64,000 bases of DNA. It comes from Chimonanthus salicifolius. Taxonomy: Eukaryota > Streptophyta > Magnoliopsida > Laurales > Calycanthaceae. A model generated the notes under the pieces. It searched no databases, was not told the DNA's origin, and saw only the letters and a program-made list of their open reading frames with translations. Positions 38,301 to 46,419 of the stretch are shown piece after piece. The position numbers and the translations under genes are program-made. Position 1 is the first letter of the stretch. Every line of letters begins with the position of its first letter. Location: contig CM023538.1 in assembly GCA_013350335.1 (NCBI GenBank), forward strand, positions 46,804,201 to 46,868,200. The letters run 5' to 3'.

Positions 38301-41300
38301 TTATGCTTTAAAACACCATGTCTGGGTGTTATTTTCTTCTTTGATGTGTTCGGATTGCCGAATCTTTTTTTCACACCCCGTTTTCGGTGTTATTTTAACT
38401 TCGTTACTTTTTATTCATTTTCGCTTTCACTTGAAAGCTTTTATTTTGCATTCACTTATGCGTGTGTTGGTGCACGCCTTGCTTTCTGAGATCTTTTTTT
38501 TAAGTGTGTACTTACACATTTTTTACAATCTTCTTCAAAACACTCACCAGTTAACGATGAGGAGATTCAACCACACTGTTATATTTTGAAATGCATTGCA
38601 TATTGTATTTAAATCCAAAGTTCAATGCCATTAGGGTGTTTACTGCTTACTGTCATTTACTGTTTTTTGTACCCTCTGGGCTGAACTCTCGGATCATTGA
38701 TTCGGGACCAGGAACTGAGTAATTTATTTACTTTATGCTTTAAAACACCATGTCTCGGTGTTATTTTCTTCTTTGATGTGTTTTGATTGTCGAATCTTTT
38801 TAGAACACCCTGTTTGCAGTGTTATTTTAACTTTGTTACATTTTATTCATTTTCGCTTTCGCTTTCACTTGAAAGCTTTTATTCTGCATTTACTTATGTG
38901 TGTGTTGGTGCACACCTTGCTTTCCAATATCTTTTTTTCAGTGTGTACTTGCACATTTTTTACAGACTTCTTCAAAACACTCACCAGTTAACAGTGAGGA
39001 GATTCAACCACATATTTCATTTTGAAATGCATCGCATATTGCATTTAAATCCAAAGTTTTATACCATTGGTCCTATGGCAATATTGGGGGGGGGGGGGGG
39101 GGGGCATGGAGAATATACTGATGGAAAATATGCGAACAAGACCAGAATGCGATATCTGACACTGCTCACACGTAAAAGGATAATTTGGTGTTGTTGCATG
39201 AAAAACGTTAGCATATGAAAGTGTCCGGAAGCCGAGGCCCAGCCATCTTGAAACAGAGTATGAGACACAGTTGTGTGCCTAAAGGCTAATTGGTCAAAGT
39301 TGGTGATCATGTAAAGGATCAGTTTCCAACTCATGGTTCCACTGGGGACACACGTTATTGTATATTTGTGTATAATTGTGTATTGCAGGGCTATGTGTGA
39401 AATGCGCAGTCTTGAAACTGGTTCGCTATGATTGTACATGCGTACATTCATCTGGCTAGATGGTAATTAAAGGGTAGACGTATCCAGTATTCGAAAATGG
39501 TAAAAGAGGTTGTTATTGCCTTCTCTTTACTTTCTTTTGTGTTTTAAATTACAGTTGTTATTGCTGCAGTGGGAAGAAACCCAATGGACACATACACAGG
39601 TGAAATTGATCCAATTCACAGGTGAAGTAATCTATTTAATTAAAGGGGTAGTTGGTGCTGATAATGAACAACAGTCAAGAGTCTTCTTTCTCCCTAGCCA
39701 ATGAGAAAACCAAGTTTCTCAATTGAATTTTTCATTGACAAAAGAAAGAGGTTCTAGGACCGTAGAATAGATGATCATGCCATTCTATTGAAAGTTTGTG
39801 ACAGTCTTCGCAAATATAGATTATTTCACTGACATGAAGTAAAGGGTTAACAAAATATACTCATCATGTTAAAATAAAAAAATCTCAGTCATCATGTTAA
39901 AAAAAAATTCACCAATAAAAGTAAATAAACCATCTCTTAGGCACATTCATGCGTTGATACCAGAAGCTACATGCTCCACATGCTCATTGGTTTGGTCATT
40001 TTTTAGTGGTAACAAAGGATAAATATATAAATGGATAAAAAGGTGATATAGATACAAAGTGAAGGGTCTAAGAGACTTGAACCCAAGAAAAACTAAGGAA
40101 AAAAATGCTTCCATCAAAGCACCCCAAACATAACATGAGTGCAAAAAAACTCGCTTGCTGCATCATGTCAATGGAATTAAAGAAAGAAGACGCCCATACT
40201 ATAGAGTCCACCCTGTTCTTTGCAAAGAAATCTGGCACACTGTTGGCTAATCTTCTGACTAATTCGAAAGAAATCTCGTGACCCAAACACAAAGCCCTTA
40301 TCTCCCTAACAACTGTGATCAGTTTCAGGGAGGCCGTTTCAACCCCTAGCACACTTGATCGCATTTATCAAGTCCCCTTCGATAATTAATTTCCCCTGCC
40401 CAGAGGAATTCCACAAGGTCAAAGCTCTCATAATGTCAAGAAGTTTTGCCTCATTTGAATTTCTCCGTCCTAGGCTCAGAAAAAATAATGGATGTTACAC
40501 CATTGAAATCACGGAGAACGCCTCCTATTCTTGACAACCCCAGTTTTCCCCTCTCTGCCCCATCCACGTTAAATTTATAAACTCCCGACGAAAGAGGAGA
40601 CCAGATCACATTGATTCTATTCTTTCCCGGGCCCCTGCTCAAACAACCCTCCCAAGAGTTGTAAAAGTTTGTTATTTTATAACCCCGGAATTCCTTTCCC
40701 ACCAGAAGGCAAGCGTAAAGTCAGTCTCCACTTAGCTTTTTGGAAGATCTCTCTCTCCTTAGAGGCCTCATTCTCAAAAATCTTAGAATTCCTCTCCTTT
40801 CACACGGACAATAAGATCGCCACTAGAATGGTGCTCTAGGCGGCCCTCATCTTCAAACCGAGACACGAGAGTACCTAGGACTGTACGATATCCTCGCACA
40901 TCCTGTCGAAAATCCATGGAGACTCCCATCAAATTAACGAAATTTGTCCAAAGTTGTGTACTCACTAGATGCCCTGCACATAAGTAATCTACATCCTCTT
41001 CCATATAACCACAAAGGGTACAACATAGATCGTCATCCGAACTAAGCAATCCTCTCCTGTTGGGTGCCGTTCTGGAGAGCACCTTCCCCTTTAGGGAACA
41101 CCATGCAAAAGTTTGTACCCTTTGGTGGGTGGGTGGGTGTTGGGTGGGTGGGGGCCTAAACTTCGCCAGGCTGAATAGGATAAAGTGGCTTCATCATTGG
41201 TTTGGTGATGTACCTACATCCATACTGAGATGGGGGCAGTTCACCATTTCCAAAAATAGGTTACAATTAATTTGGGTGTTTCTACTATGTTCCTCACACC

Positions 41301-44300
41301 TCTCTCAATATGAATGACTATAACTCTAATATCCTTCAATGATAGCTGCTACATGCAGTGCGAATTACAAAAGTACCTTTATACCATAGAAGATTGGGGT
41401 AGAAACCCCAACCGGGAGAATACATCCCTGAGAACCCTATTGTGGTAAGTTCCAATGTAGCCTAAATGGACCACAAACTACAAAGATATCTTCACGACAT
41501 ATATATGTGCAAGTGTTACCTGGGGATATTTAGGAGCAATTCTTGCAGCTTCTTTAGCATCTTCAAGAGCTTCAGAATGATTGCCCAATGTTAGTCTTGC
41601 AGCAAACCTGAGTAGTTAAAATGTGTCAGACGTATGGACGTGTAGTTGATGGCATTAGAAGCGAGAAAGCCCTTGAGAGTCCAAGGAATGATAGTAAAAC
41701 TCTCCTTATCTCATAATCAAGGAAAGTTTAGTGAAAAAAAATAAGTGACTGAAATATGAAGATGGCAAAAACTACAGTTGACATTGCTCTCTCAAAAGAA
41801 AGCATTGAATGATTGAATCCCAGGACCAGATTACAGATATGCATTTGGAAAACAGTCAGTTGTGTAAGCAACCCAGATGGCTGACTTATTTGGCGCCACA
41901 GAATTACAAAATTATCAAGCCTTTGACCATGACAGCAATCTAAAGAAACGAACAGATCTTCATGAATAAACTCAATATCAAACATGTTGCCAAGTAACAA
42001 TGCATAAAAGGATAATGTTTATATTCTGAAAACTGCAGGCTGTAGTTAAATAGTTAGTTAAATTGTAAGGTTTTCAGGTCATCTCAAATCAACTACTGGT
42101 TTGGCCATTCTAGGATGACATGCAGATCTAAGTTCTACAAACCTGCATTTATGAATAATATGAAGACCTCCAGAAGGTTCAAGATCAATAGCCTGCAACC
42201 ATAAGAGAGATGCAATCACTGTAGCGATATTACATCTTGCTGGTATACATACTTAATAATCAACATTTTATCACAAAGAACTATATTTCCATACTTTGGA
42301 TGAGGTGATCCTGCATGCTCACATGGGAAACAACCCAATCCATAAGTTGAAATCTTTTTCATTGCAGTCTCTGTGGGAGCAATACTTTAAAATGGAAATT
42401 TGAAATCATGTCAGCAGCCCAGTTGGTAATTCTCATCATTGCAACCACAAAGTTTGGATTTCAGTCCCATGGACATCAGATAGGCAGTAAGCTCAGAAAT
42501 AATTTACCAAGTCAAATTATGAGGGCAAACTCAAATAGATAAGGCAAATGACTATGATGATAATGACGATGAAGTGTCAAACTACAATCCAATGAGTGAC
42601 ACTAGGGCCAAGTGTTGAGCCATCCTATTAATTAAACTCAATTCAGGTCAAGATGGTCTTATTGCTGCAGCCTAAAGGTTGTGGTTTCAAGCTGCATGAA
42701 CATCAGCTGGACAATCAGCCCATGGAGAACAATTTACCAAATCCTAATATAAATGCCAACCCCAGATTGATGGCGTAAATGGCTAACATGAAAAAGGATG
42801 ACGATGATAGGCTCAGGCTTAGATTAAAGACTGAACTGAAAGAGAAGAAACAAAGGATATTGTTGTATGAAAGGTAACTTCTAGAACATGCAAATGATAT
42901 ACCACATGCTTATTATAAAAATGCTAAGTATAGGCCTCAATCATGTCTGAATTTAGTTAGGCTACCCATTGTGAAACTGATTCATGCCCAGGCCCAACTC
43001 AAATTTTTGCATGTGGACTCAGCTTGAGTTGTATTCCTATTTCCTACCATCATCATGTGGCATATACCAAAAGCAAAATAATTTAGTCTACTCTAGACAA
43101 CCGTGTACCTATTATCTGTGTTAGACATATGGCATGCTATGTAATTTTTCATACCACCAGTAATGAACACAATACTAGATCCATCCTATTGAAACAATGA
43201 TTGTGTTACTGAGCAGAGGATTCTCTCAATCTGTTCAATGCCGTAAAATTGACCGTCTAGATTAATAAAAGAATTACCCAATAATTAATCTGGAGCATCC
43301 TTTTGGTAGTCACCATTTGGCTAACCAAAGAGACTGAAGTATCAACTCAATTAAGTGATCTTAACAAACTAAATGTAGCTTAAAGGATAGGCAACCATAC
43401 AAAAAAAGTAGCAACAATTGTATAAATGAGATCATCCAGTTAATGTGGTCCTGTTTATTAATCGACAAAGTGGTTTGCTAAATGATTATCCAAACGTAAA
43501 AATGTAACTTATGGCACCTAGTCCATTAGATCAATTCCAATAAGTAGGATGTCCACATATATACTATTCAAGTAAGAAGCATAATTTTAGATGGGATATG
43601 ACTTTATTGAGAAATGAAGATGGAAAATATCATTGTAGCATCTACAGACTCTTACAGTTGAAAAGCACTAAAATTGATTTAGAACTTCAGTAAATCCTAT
43701 ATGCCGCCCTCTGCACTATATCTGCCAGAACTATTGCTAAATTGCAAAGTCTGCACTCTTGTTGTCGTTTTTGTGGACAACAAAGCCACATTAAAAGTTG
43801 AGATTTTCACATGTTCTATCCCAAATCATGTCAATCAGAGCTTTCTTGGATCATGAGCAGATATATCCCATCTATTTGAAGTTAGTGCTCGTAATTGGAC
43901 ATGGAAAATTGTGTTCAATGGCTGATTACACATTTAAATATCTACATAACCCAGACCTACAACATTTGTAGTTGCAAAAATAAACACTGATCAACTCTTC
44001 CAAAGGCTTTTACCTAACCACAAATTCATGAGATACATAAATTTCTAACTTATAGAGTAAATCAATCCACATCAGCAAAATGCTCAAGACTAACAAACAT
44101 AATAAATGCAAGAAATGTTGGAGAATTTGGAGAGTAAGAGTGAAACATATGAACTTTTATTTATTTATTTTATAATGGAGAACTCCAAATCCCCCACCTC
44201 TCCCCGAGTTATATATGAACTTTTAATTGAAGACCTTTTTTTTCAATGCGACAAGCTACGTAAGTCGAAGTCCTCCTTTGGTCCTTCAGACAGTGATTGC

Positions 44301-45319
44301 CCCCTACAACTCGGAGTTGGTGTCTGCAATTGTAGCAAGTCTAACTCTATGATACAATAGGCCCAAACTTATAGTCTAATAATTGCATGGCAGTTTATAA
44401 TAAAGCGTTGAATGCCACAAATGACCACCCAAAAAAATTTCAAAACATGGTAGCAAAAATAAGAGAAAATGGTTTTGAAAACAATAAAATCGTACCAAAT
44501 TCTCTAATCCTTTGCCTAAGTGCCTCTCCATAAACTCCCAAAAGGTCCTTGGAAAGGGTCATACCCTTAAATGAAAGGTCACTTCTCAAAATGACAATTC
44601 TTAGGAGAAATTTTGAAATAATTTTATTTCAATCAATATTTTGAAAATACCCACATGAAATTGCAATACAATCAGTCAATGGCATTTACACCGTAAAAAA
44701 AAAAAAAGACATAAATTACAAGTTTGACATATCACACCGGTAATCAATCATACCAACAATAAAAGATGCTAATGCCAAATAGAATTCCAATCCAATCAAG
44801 AAAAACCAAATGAGAATCAAATCAGAGAGAAGATGCACAAACCTGAGAGAGCAGAGCTTCAGCTTCGGAGAAATTTCCCTTCTCCAACTCCCCCTCCCCT
44901 TTCCTCCTCAGCGCGAGTGCAGCGAGATTCTTCGAAGGATCTGTATTTCCACCACAGAGGCCAGCAACGACCTCAGCAGCTCGAGCGGCAGTGCCGCAGT
45001 GGCTGATGTAGAAGGCGTCGGGCAAGACGACGAGGTTGGGGCCGGCGCCGCATCTGCCAAGGCATCCACAGGAGTTGATGGAAACAGTGGGTGGGGCGAG
45101 AGAGGAGAGAGTGTCAAGGGTTTGTCGGGAGCCCAATCTGCTGCAGCTCCTGTTGACGCAAACTCTAATTTCTAACTCTGCCTTGACGACAAACAGAAAA
45201 TGGAGTTTGGAAGATGAAAAGTGTGGAGAGGCAGGTAAGGGCATTTTACAAGGAAGAGGTGCCACAAGTGCGAGTACTGAGCCGAAAGAGTAGCTCGCTG
45301 CTGCTCCCGCTCCGACCAT
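20277..45319 (-). CDS. Thioredoxin-like [2Fe-2S] ferredoxin domain plus TPR protein (five exons)
   Basis: Joining exons 45319-44843, 42192-42143, 41607-41520, 23933-23817 and 20330-20277 gives an open frame of 261 residues plus stop. All four introns are GT-AG. Residues 1-45 are Ala/Ser/Pro-rich with few acidic residues, which suggests a plastid transit peptide. Residues about 48-123 hold C54-x4-C59 and C86-x3-C90 (CLGRCGAGPN), the ligand spacing of NuoE-type thioredoxin-like [2Fe-2S] ferredoxins. Three TPR-like helix pairs follow: about 128-176 (GNFSEAEALLSQAIDLEP across the exon 1/2 junction), 177-205 (GNHSEALEDAKEAARIAP) and 206-244 (MNEFDAAENAYSYALSLDP). The C-terminus is a basic helix. 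By family, it may be a plastid electron-transfer or assembly factor; the client is unknown. Introns 1-4 are about 2.65, 0.54, 17.6 and 3.5 kb. The start is the first in-frame ATG; an overlapping out-of-frame ORF begins upstream. Confidence 0.88.
20331..23104. other. Intron 4, repeat-derived sequence
   Basis: Intron of the minus-strand gene. It includes a GC-richer stretch (about 21000-22330) with overlapping ORFs on both strands (up to 114 residues) but no domain, and an 82-bp tandem duplication at about 22329-22490. It looks like a degenerate transposon, class undetermined. Confidence 0.5.
22329..22490 (+). repeat. 82-bp tandem duplication
   Basis: Two units share GCTTGAAAGGCTA, AAATTCAA, AATGTTGTAAGCACA and GTGAAGTTAATTTG, with a period of 82 bases and scattered differences. 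Confidence 0.75.
23105..23610 (-). pseudogene. LINE reverse-transcriptase fragment
   Basis: Minus-strand translation in shifting frames gives the non-LTR RT order. RQILDGILIEKEFIHMKN is followed by LFKVGMEKDYNHVNW (usually FKVDMEKAYDHVNW). Next comes a degenerate GLRQGDPxSPF-like stretch, then LQFANDTLLF in place of the FADDTL catalytic box. Frameshifts, stops and a D-to-N change in the active site make it dead. It lies in intron 4, in the same orientation as the host gene. Confidence 0.8.
23817..23933 (-). CDS. Exon 4 of the ferredoxin/TPR gene (117 nt)
   Basis: The acceptor reads GTCACAG|GCT and the donor TTCAAG|GTTTGA. It codes for exactly 39 residues (AYIHQGDAFLAMNEFDAAEN and onward), the third TPR. 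It lies 17.6 kb from exon 3. Confidence 0.88.
24717..24805 (-). mobile_element. SINE family A, truncated copy
   Basis: On the minus strand it carries the 3' part of family A: ACACATGTCCCAAGGATTA, then a CGCCTGG...CCTTGGTCTT block and an A-rich tail. The 5' half is absent. It lies within intron 3. Confidence 0.55.
24953..26860 (+). pseudogene. LINE ORF1 remnant (RRM and DUF4283-like)
   Basis: The plus strand contains pieces of a plant non-LTR retrotransposon ORF1. An RRM-like segment is at 25179-25330 (WLQGFFKQLGTVKDVF, then GRVFGFVRM resembling RNP1). A DUF4283-like segment lies at about 25560-25830 (LSFQGWSERIFQAFGSELGT). A polar, Ser/Pro-rich tail with many stops continues to about 26860. 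Frames change at least three times. No RT follows on this strand. An (AG)n run (24930-24949) lies just upstream. It is in intron 3, antisense to the host gene. Confidence 0.7.
26880..28340 (-). pseudogene. Ty1/copia pol fragment (integrase to RT)
   Basis: On the minus strand the integrase core begins near 28330. LIHSDALQSPSVSF and FVTFIDYYSRMT are followed by YSDNRGEYLS. In the position of the catalytic Glu (usually AERKNRH) it reads AGQKNRH, so the E is lost. After a degenerate linker the reverse transcriptase begins (IALRDPSWKTTMEEELAAL, VARGFTQIYEVDYQETFSP) and breaks off, after a frameshift, at NAFLHNDLQEAVYM near 26930. LTRs, gag and RNase H are missing. Transcription sense matches the host gene, inside intron 3. 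Confidence 0.88.
28341..29628. other. LTR-like sequence interrupted by the next element
   Basis: Unclassified repeat-like DNA. It contains a TATA box with a plausible start region (28933) and a cluster of CGACCGATC/GGTCGAAC motifs at about 29245-29345. It probably continued into 37898-38190 before the 8-kb retrotransposon landed between them, since the GATAC target site joins the two. It may be part of an LTR, but no second copy is in the window. Confidence 0.35.
28933..28942 (+). promoter_or_regulatory. TATA box
   Basis: CTATAAATAG is followed about 35 bases later by a pyrimidine-rich CCATTCCATCGC start-like region. Layout is typical of an LTR promoter. No gene follows it. Confidence 0.4.
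29634..31103 (+). repeat. 5' LTR (1470 bp)
   Basis: Starts TGTTAGTGCCCC and ends ACTTTCA. It carries many dispersed variants of CGACCYATCGT (about 29975-30440). Compared with the 3' LTR it lacks about 215 bp around 31050. Confidence 0.9.
31105..31117 (+). promoter_or_regulatory. Primer-binding site, initiator tRNA-Met
   Basis: TTTGTATCAGAGC one base past the LTR end matches the iMet site TGGTATCAGAGC with one base changed. Confidence 0.8.
31250..32175 (+). pseudogene. Sirevirus-like gag remnant
   Basis: An open segment runs 31549-32175 (208 codons), preceded in frame by an acidic stretch (EESSSEEEDDDLQESYNAL) and an in-frame stop near 31441. The N-terminal capsid part is missing or scrambled. 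It has a Leu/Lys/Glu-rich coiled coil (about 31550-31860), a basic Ser/Gly stretch, then a CCHC zinc knuckle CFYCGLTGHFKHEC at about 31996-32037, and a Lys-rich tail. The order acidic Ser-rich, coiled coil, knuckle is that of Sirevirus Gag. Only its fragments remain, so no functional capsid is expected. Confidence 0.8.
32528..33028 (+). repeat. Hairpin array, part 1 (before the Mutator insertion)
   Basis: Short perfect inverted repeats follow one another. TTGACTC/GAGTCAA pair at 32528-32534 and 32587-32593. ATGTGTTAA/TTAACACAT are at 32638 and 32663, ATGGCATAT/ATATGCCAT at 32768 and 32799, and TCATTCCA/TGGAATGA at 32985 and 33021. Loops often contain ATTGGTTAT or ATTGGTAT. Confidence 0.75.
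33046..34064. mobile_element. Mutator-like element without transposase, 1019 bp
   Basis: A perfect 9-bp target-site duplication ATGTGGGCT flanks it (33037-33045 and 34065-34073). Terminal inverted repeats start ATGAAGCACGGATAC on the left and GCTAAGAAGCACCGATAC on the complementary right strand. Both continue as GATACG-rich sequence for over 100 bp. The interior has a pyrimidine-rich tract (33300-33430) with overlapping ORFs and a T-rich right half. No transposase. It sits inside the LTR element, so it is younger than it. It could be a Pack-MULE, but no host gene can be named. Confidence 0.8.
34074..35640 (+). repeat. Hairpin array, part 2
   Basis: At least nine short inverted repeats in 1.4 kb, arms 7-14 bp. 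They start at 34261 (TTCATTCCA), 34375 (TACCATTCAATT, 12 bp), 34572 (AAATATGAC), 34633 (TTCATTTC-TATGCA), 34699 (TCATTCCT), 34802 (ACATGGGCA), 34859 (TTTGGATCAA), 35260 (ATGCCAA) and 35584 (CACTCATA), each with its complement 15-60 bases on. Loops repeatedly contain TTATTGGTRTAT-type words. No plus-strand coding is visible. The 193-residue antisense ORF at 34413-34994 overlaps it and has no domain. Confidence 0.75.
35786..35801 (+). promoter_or_regulatory. Extra polypurine tract
   Basis: AAAAAGGGAGAGAAAT follows ATGAC, 400 bp before the 3' LTR. Another purine tract (AAGGGGGAAAAAA) is at about 35878. Repeated PPT-like tracts before the 3' LTR are a known Sirevirus trait. Confidence 0.55.
36196..36208 (+). 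promoter_or_regulatory. Primary polypurine tract of the LTR element
   Basis: ACAAAGGGGGAGC lies directly before the 3' LTR (which starts at 36210), the position where plus-strand DNA synthesis is primed. Confidence 0.85.
36210..37892 (+). repeat. 3' LTR (1683 bp)
   Basis: Pairs with 29634-31103. It keeps about 215 bp near 37630-37850 that the 5' copy has lost. CGACCYATCGT-like motifs occur throughout 36545-37050. Confidence 0.9.
38198..39069 (+). repeat. 432-bp tandem duplication
   Basis: Two adjacent units (from about 38198 and 38630) run in the same order: AGGGTGTTTACTGCTTA, a GAACTGAGTAATTTATTTAC block, AAAACACCATGTCT, a CTTGAAAGCTTTTATT block and an end at AAATCCAAAGTT. Differences are scattered, so it is not recent. 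Within intron 3. Confidence 0.85.
39086..39104 (+). repeat. Homopolymer of 19 G
   Basis: An uninterrupted run of 19 G follows the tandem duplication. It becomes C19 in the host gene's pre-mRNA. It could form a G-quadruplex, or its length may be a sequencing or assembly estimate. Confidence 0.9.
40040..41110 (-). pseudogene. LINE 3' fragment (zf-RVT and RNase H)
   Basis: Minus strand. A zf-RVT-like segment VLSRTAPNRRGLL, then CCTLCGYMEEDVDYL, lies at about 41080-40930. An RNase H-type start follows at about 40600-40500 (WSPLSSGVYKFNVDGAERGK, GGVLRDFNG), keeping the first catalytic Asp (VDGA). A degenerate tail (NSVPDFFAKNRVDSI) reaches about 40180. Stops and frameshifts separate the parts. 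The RT is missing. It lies in intron 3, in host sense. Confidence 0.8.
41124..41155 (+). repeat. G-rich tract (possible G-quadruplex)
   Basis: Seven GGG-or-longer runs separated by one or two bases, from GGTGGGTGGG to GGTGGGGGCC. It satisfies the G3+N1-7 rule. On the host transcript strand it is C-rich, so any quadruplex would be on DNA. Confidence 0.7.
41520..41607 (-). CDS. Exon 3 of the ferredoxin/TPR gene (88 nt)
   Basis: The acceptor reads ACTCAG|GTTTGC and the donor CCCCAG|GTAACA. It completes the split Arg codon, then codes for FAARLTLGNHSEALEDAKEA and onward to PKYPQ, which is TPR 2. It ends in phase 0. Confidence 0.88.
42143..42192 (-). CDS. Exon 2 of the ferredoxin/TPR gene (50 nt)
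   Basis: The acceptor reads GGTTGCAG|GC and the donor TGCAG|GTTTGT. It codes for AIDLEPSGGLHIIHKC and the first two bases of an Arg codon. It completes TPR 1 in frame. Confidence 0.88.
42405..42570 (+). mobile_element. SINE family B, copy 2
   Basis: Box-A-like AGCCCAGTTGGTAATT (about 42418), box-B-like GGATTTCAGTCCC (about 42456), body end AATTTACCAAGTCAAATTA, and a triplet tail GATGATAATGACGATGAAG. It lies in intron 1. Confidence 0.55.
42620..42815 (+). mobile_element. SINE family B, copy 3
   Basis: A box-A-like GGTCAAGATGGTCTTATT and box-B-like GTGGTTTCAAGCTGC, body end AAATGCCAACCCC, and tail GGATGACGATGAT. It shares its order with copies 1 and 2 and lies 50 bases from copy 2 in intron 1. 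Confidence 0.55.
42816..44842. other. Remainder of intron 1
   Basis: AT-rich intron sequence. No exon with open frame and splice sites in the needed phase was found, and no classified repeat. The ORF at 44106-44360 shows no domain. Confidence 0.5.
44843..45319 (-). CDS. Exon 1 of the ferredoxin/TPR gene
   Basis: This exon codes for residues 1-159 and carries the presumed transit peptide, the whole [2Fe-2S] domain and the start of TPR 1. The donor reads CTCTCAG|GTTTGT; the exon ends in phase 0 after Gln159. It is clearly more GC-rich than its surroundings. Confidence 0.9.
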
Positions 45320-45397
45320 CTCATCTTCTCATCAACTGGATAAGAGGCATTCAGCAATCTTCGCTTTCTACTGAAAAAAAATAGAGCAATCTTTAAG

Positions 45398-45422
45398 CAC
45401 GTAGCTGCGAGCAGGTTCACGT
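45398..45422 (-). promoter_or_regulatory. Two CACGT cores upstream of the ferredoxin/TPR gene
   Basis: CACGT on the plus strand (ACGTG on the minus) occurs at 45398-45402 and 45418-45422, 80-105 bases before the ATG. Paired ACGTG cores are bound by bZIP/bHLH factors in light- or ABA-responsive plant promoters. The link to this gene is inference; the distance would also fit a 5' UTR. Confidence 0.3.
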
Positions 45423-45540
45423 ATTTCGGAATATTAAATGTCATCGGTAATATCTTAGATATTTTCAAATGGAGATCGATAATATTGTGAAATTTTTAAA
45501 TATTTGAGTTTTTATTAGAATATTAACAGAAAATCTCACG

Positions 45541-45930
45541 ATGACAACAGGCGGATCCAGGCCGAGCCATCTATCTTCGGCCCGAGCTCAAGCAACTCAT
45601 GGAAGCCCAAGCTGAGCTGGATGCAAGACTTTGAAAGATATCATCAAGTCTGATCCTCAATGACGCCGACCAGATGTCCCAACCCATCAAATCTCGTCAG
45701 CACGAGTAAAAAAAAAACGCTCGAGACATCTCGCTCAGGTTCTTATGTTCGAGATATTTCAGTTGATATGACATGAGATGTATCAGTCATATGGATAAGA
45801 TTTTGGTCGATATGACTGAGATTTTGTCAATATCGATCGATACGATCGAGATTTGTATAAAAAAAATAGTGAGAGAAAAAATTGTCCAATATCGACAAGA
45901 TATCAGCAGACGCAGAGATCTTGAGTCCAC
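45541..45930. repeat. Palindromic TATCGATCGATA-type repeat cluster
   Basis: Repeated self-complementary motifs, including TATCGATCGATACGATCGAG (about 45832) and CAATATCGACAAGATATC (about 45888). It relates to the cluster at 16945-17330. It lies 220-610 bases upstream of the ferredoxin/TPR start codon. Confidence 0.5.
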
Positions 45931-46225
45931 CATTTTTTGGACTCTTTCTCCCTAATAGTTATTATTTTAGAGAGTTTCTCTAATATATTATGATTTATTT
46001 ATATAATGTGATATTTTTAAAAGTATGCAAAACTTCATTTTATTATAAAATCATGTCTTAGATGAAAAAAACACTGACATGGTTCTTAGGATTATTGAAT
46101 CCATTTTTTAACCATATTTTTCTTACTCTGTATTTGTGATAATCTGTTTGATTAATTGTTTTTCTATAATGAGTCGGATCTGATATGTTTATTTCTCTAT
46201 TTTTATAAATTTAATAAAAATAATA

Positions 46226-46413
46226 CTCTTTATATCTCAAATTAGTTGTCTAGAATGGATTTTGGAATTGCCTCAAAATAGTTGTCTCATTTATATAAGA
46301 GTAGTATAAAGTGTGTTGAAAATGCATGAGATCAGATGGAGTGATAGTCTTATATAGAGAGTTCCTTAAAAAATACAAATCTTTCAAATGAGAAAACTAA
46401 AATAGAAAGGAGA
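46226..46413. mobile_element. Stowaway-like MITE, copy 2
   Basis: Shares the internal order of copy 1 (213-403): CAAATTAGTTGTCTA, ATGGATTTTGGAATTG, AGTAGTATAAAGTG and AGTTCCTTAAAAAATA. It lies about 0.9 kb upstream of the ferredoxin/TPR gene. The TA boundary is clear on the left only. Confidence 0.65.
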
Positions 46414-46419
46414 ATATTA

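Noticed and set aside
45172..45468. 98-codon minus-strand ORF overlapping exon 1
   Set aside because: It is out of frame with the ferredoxin domain and has no family match; at most an upstream ORF in the leader.
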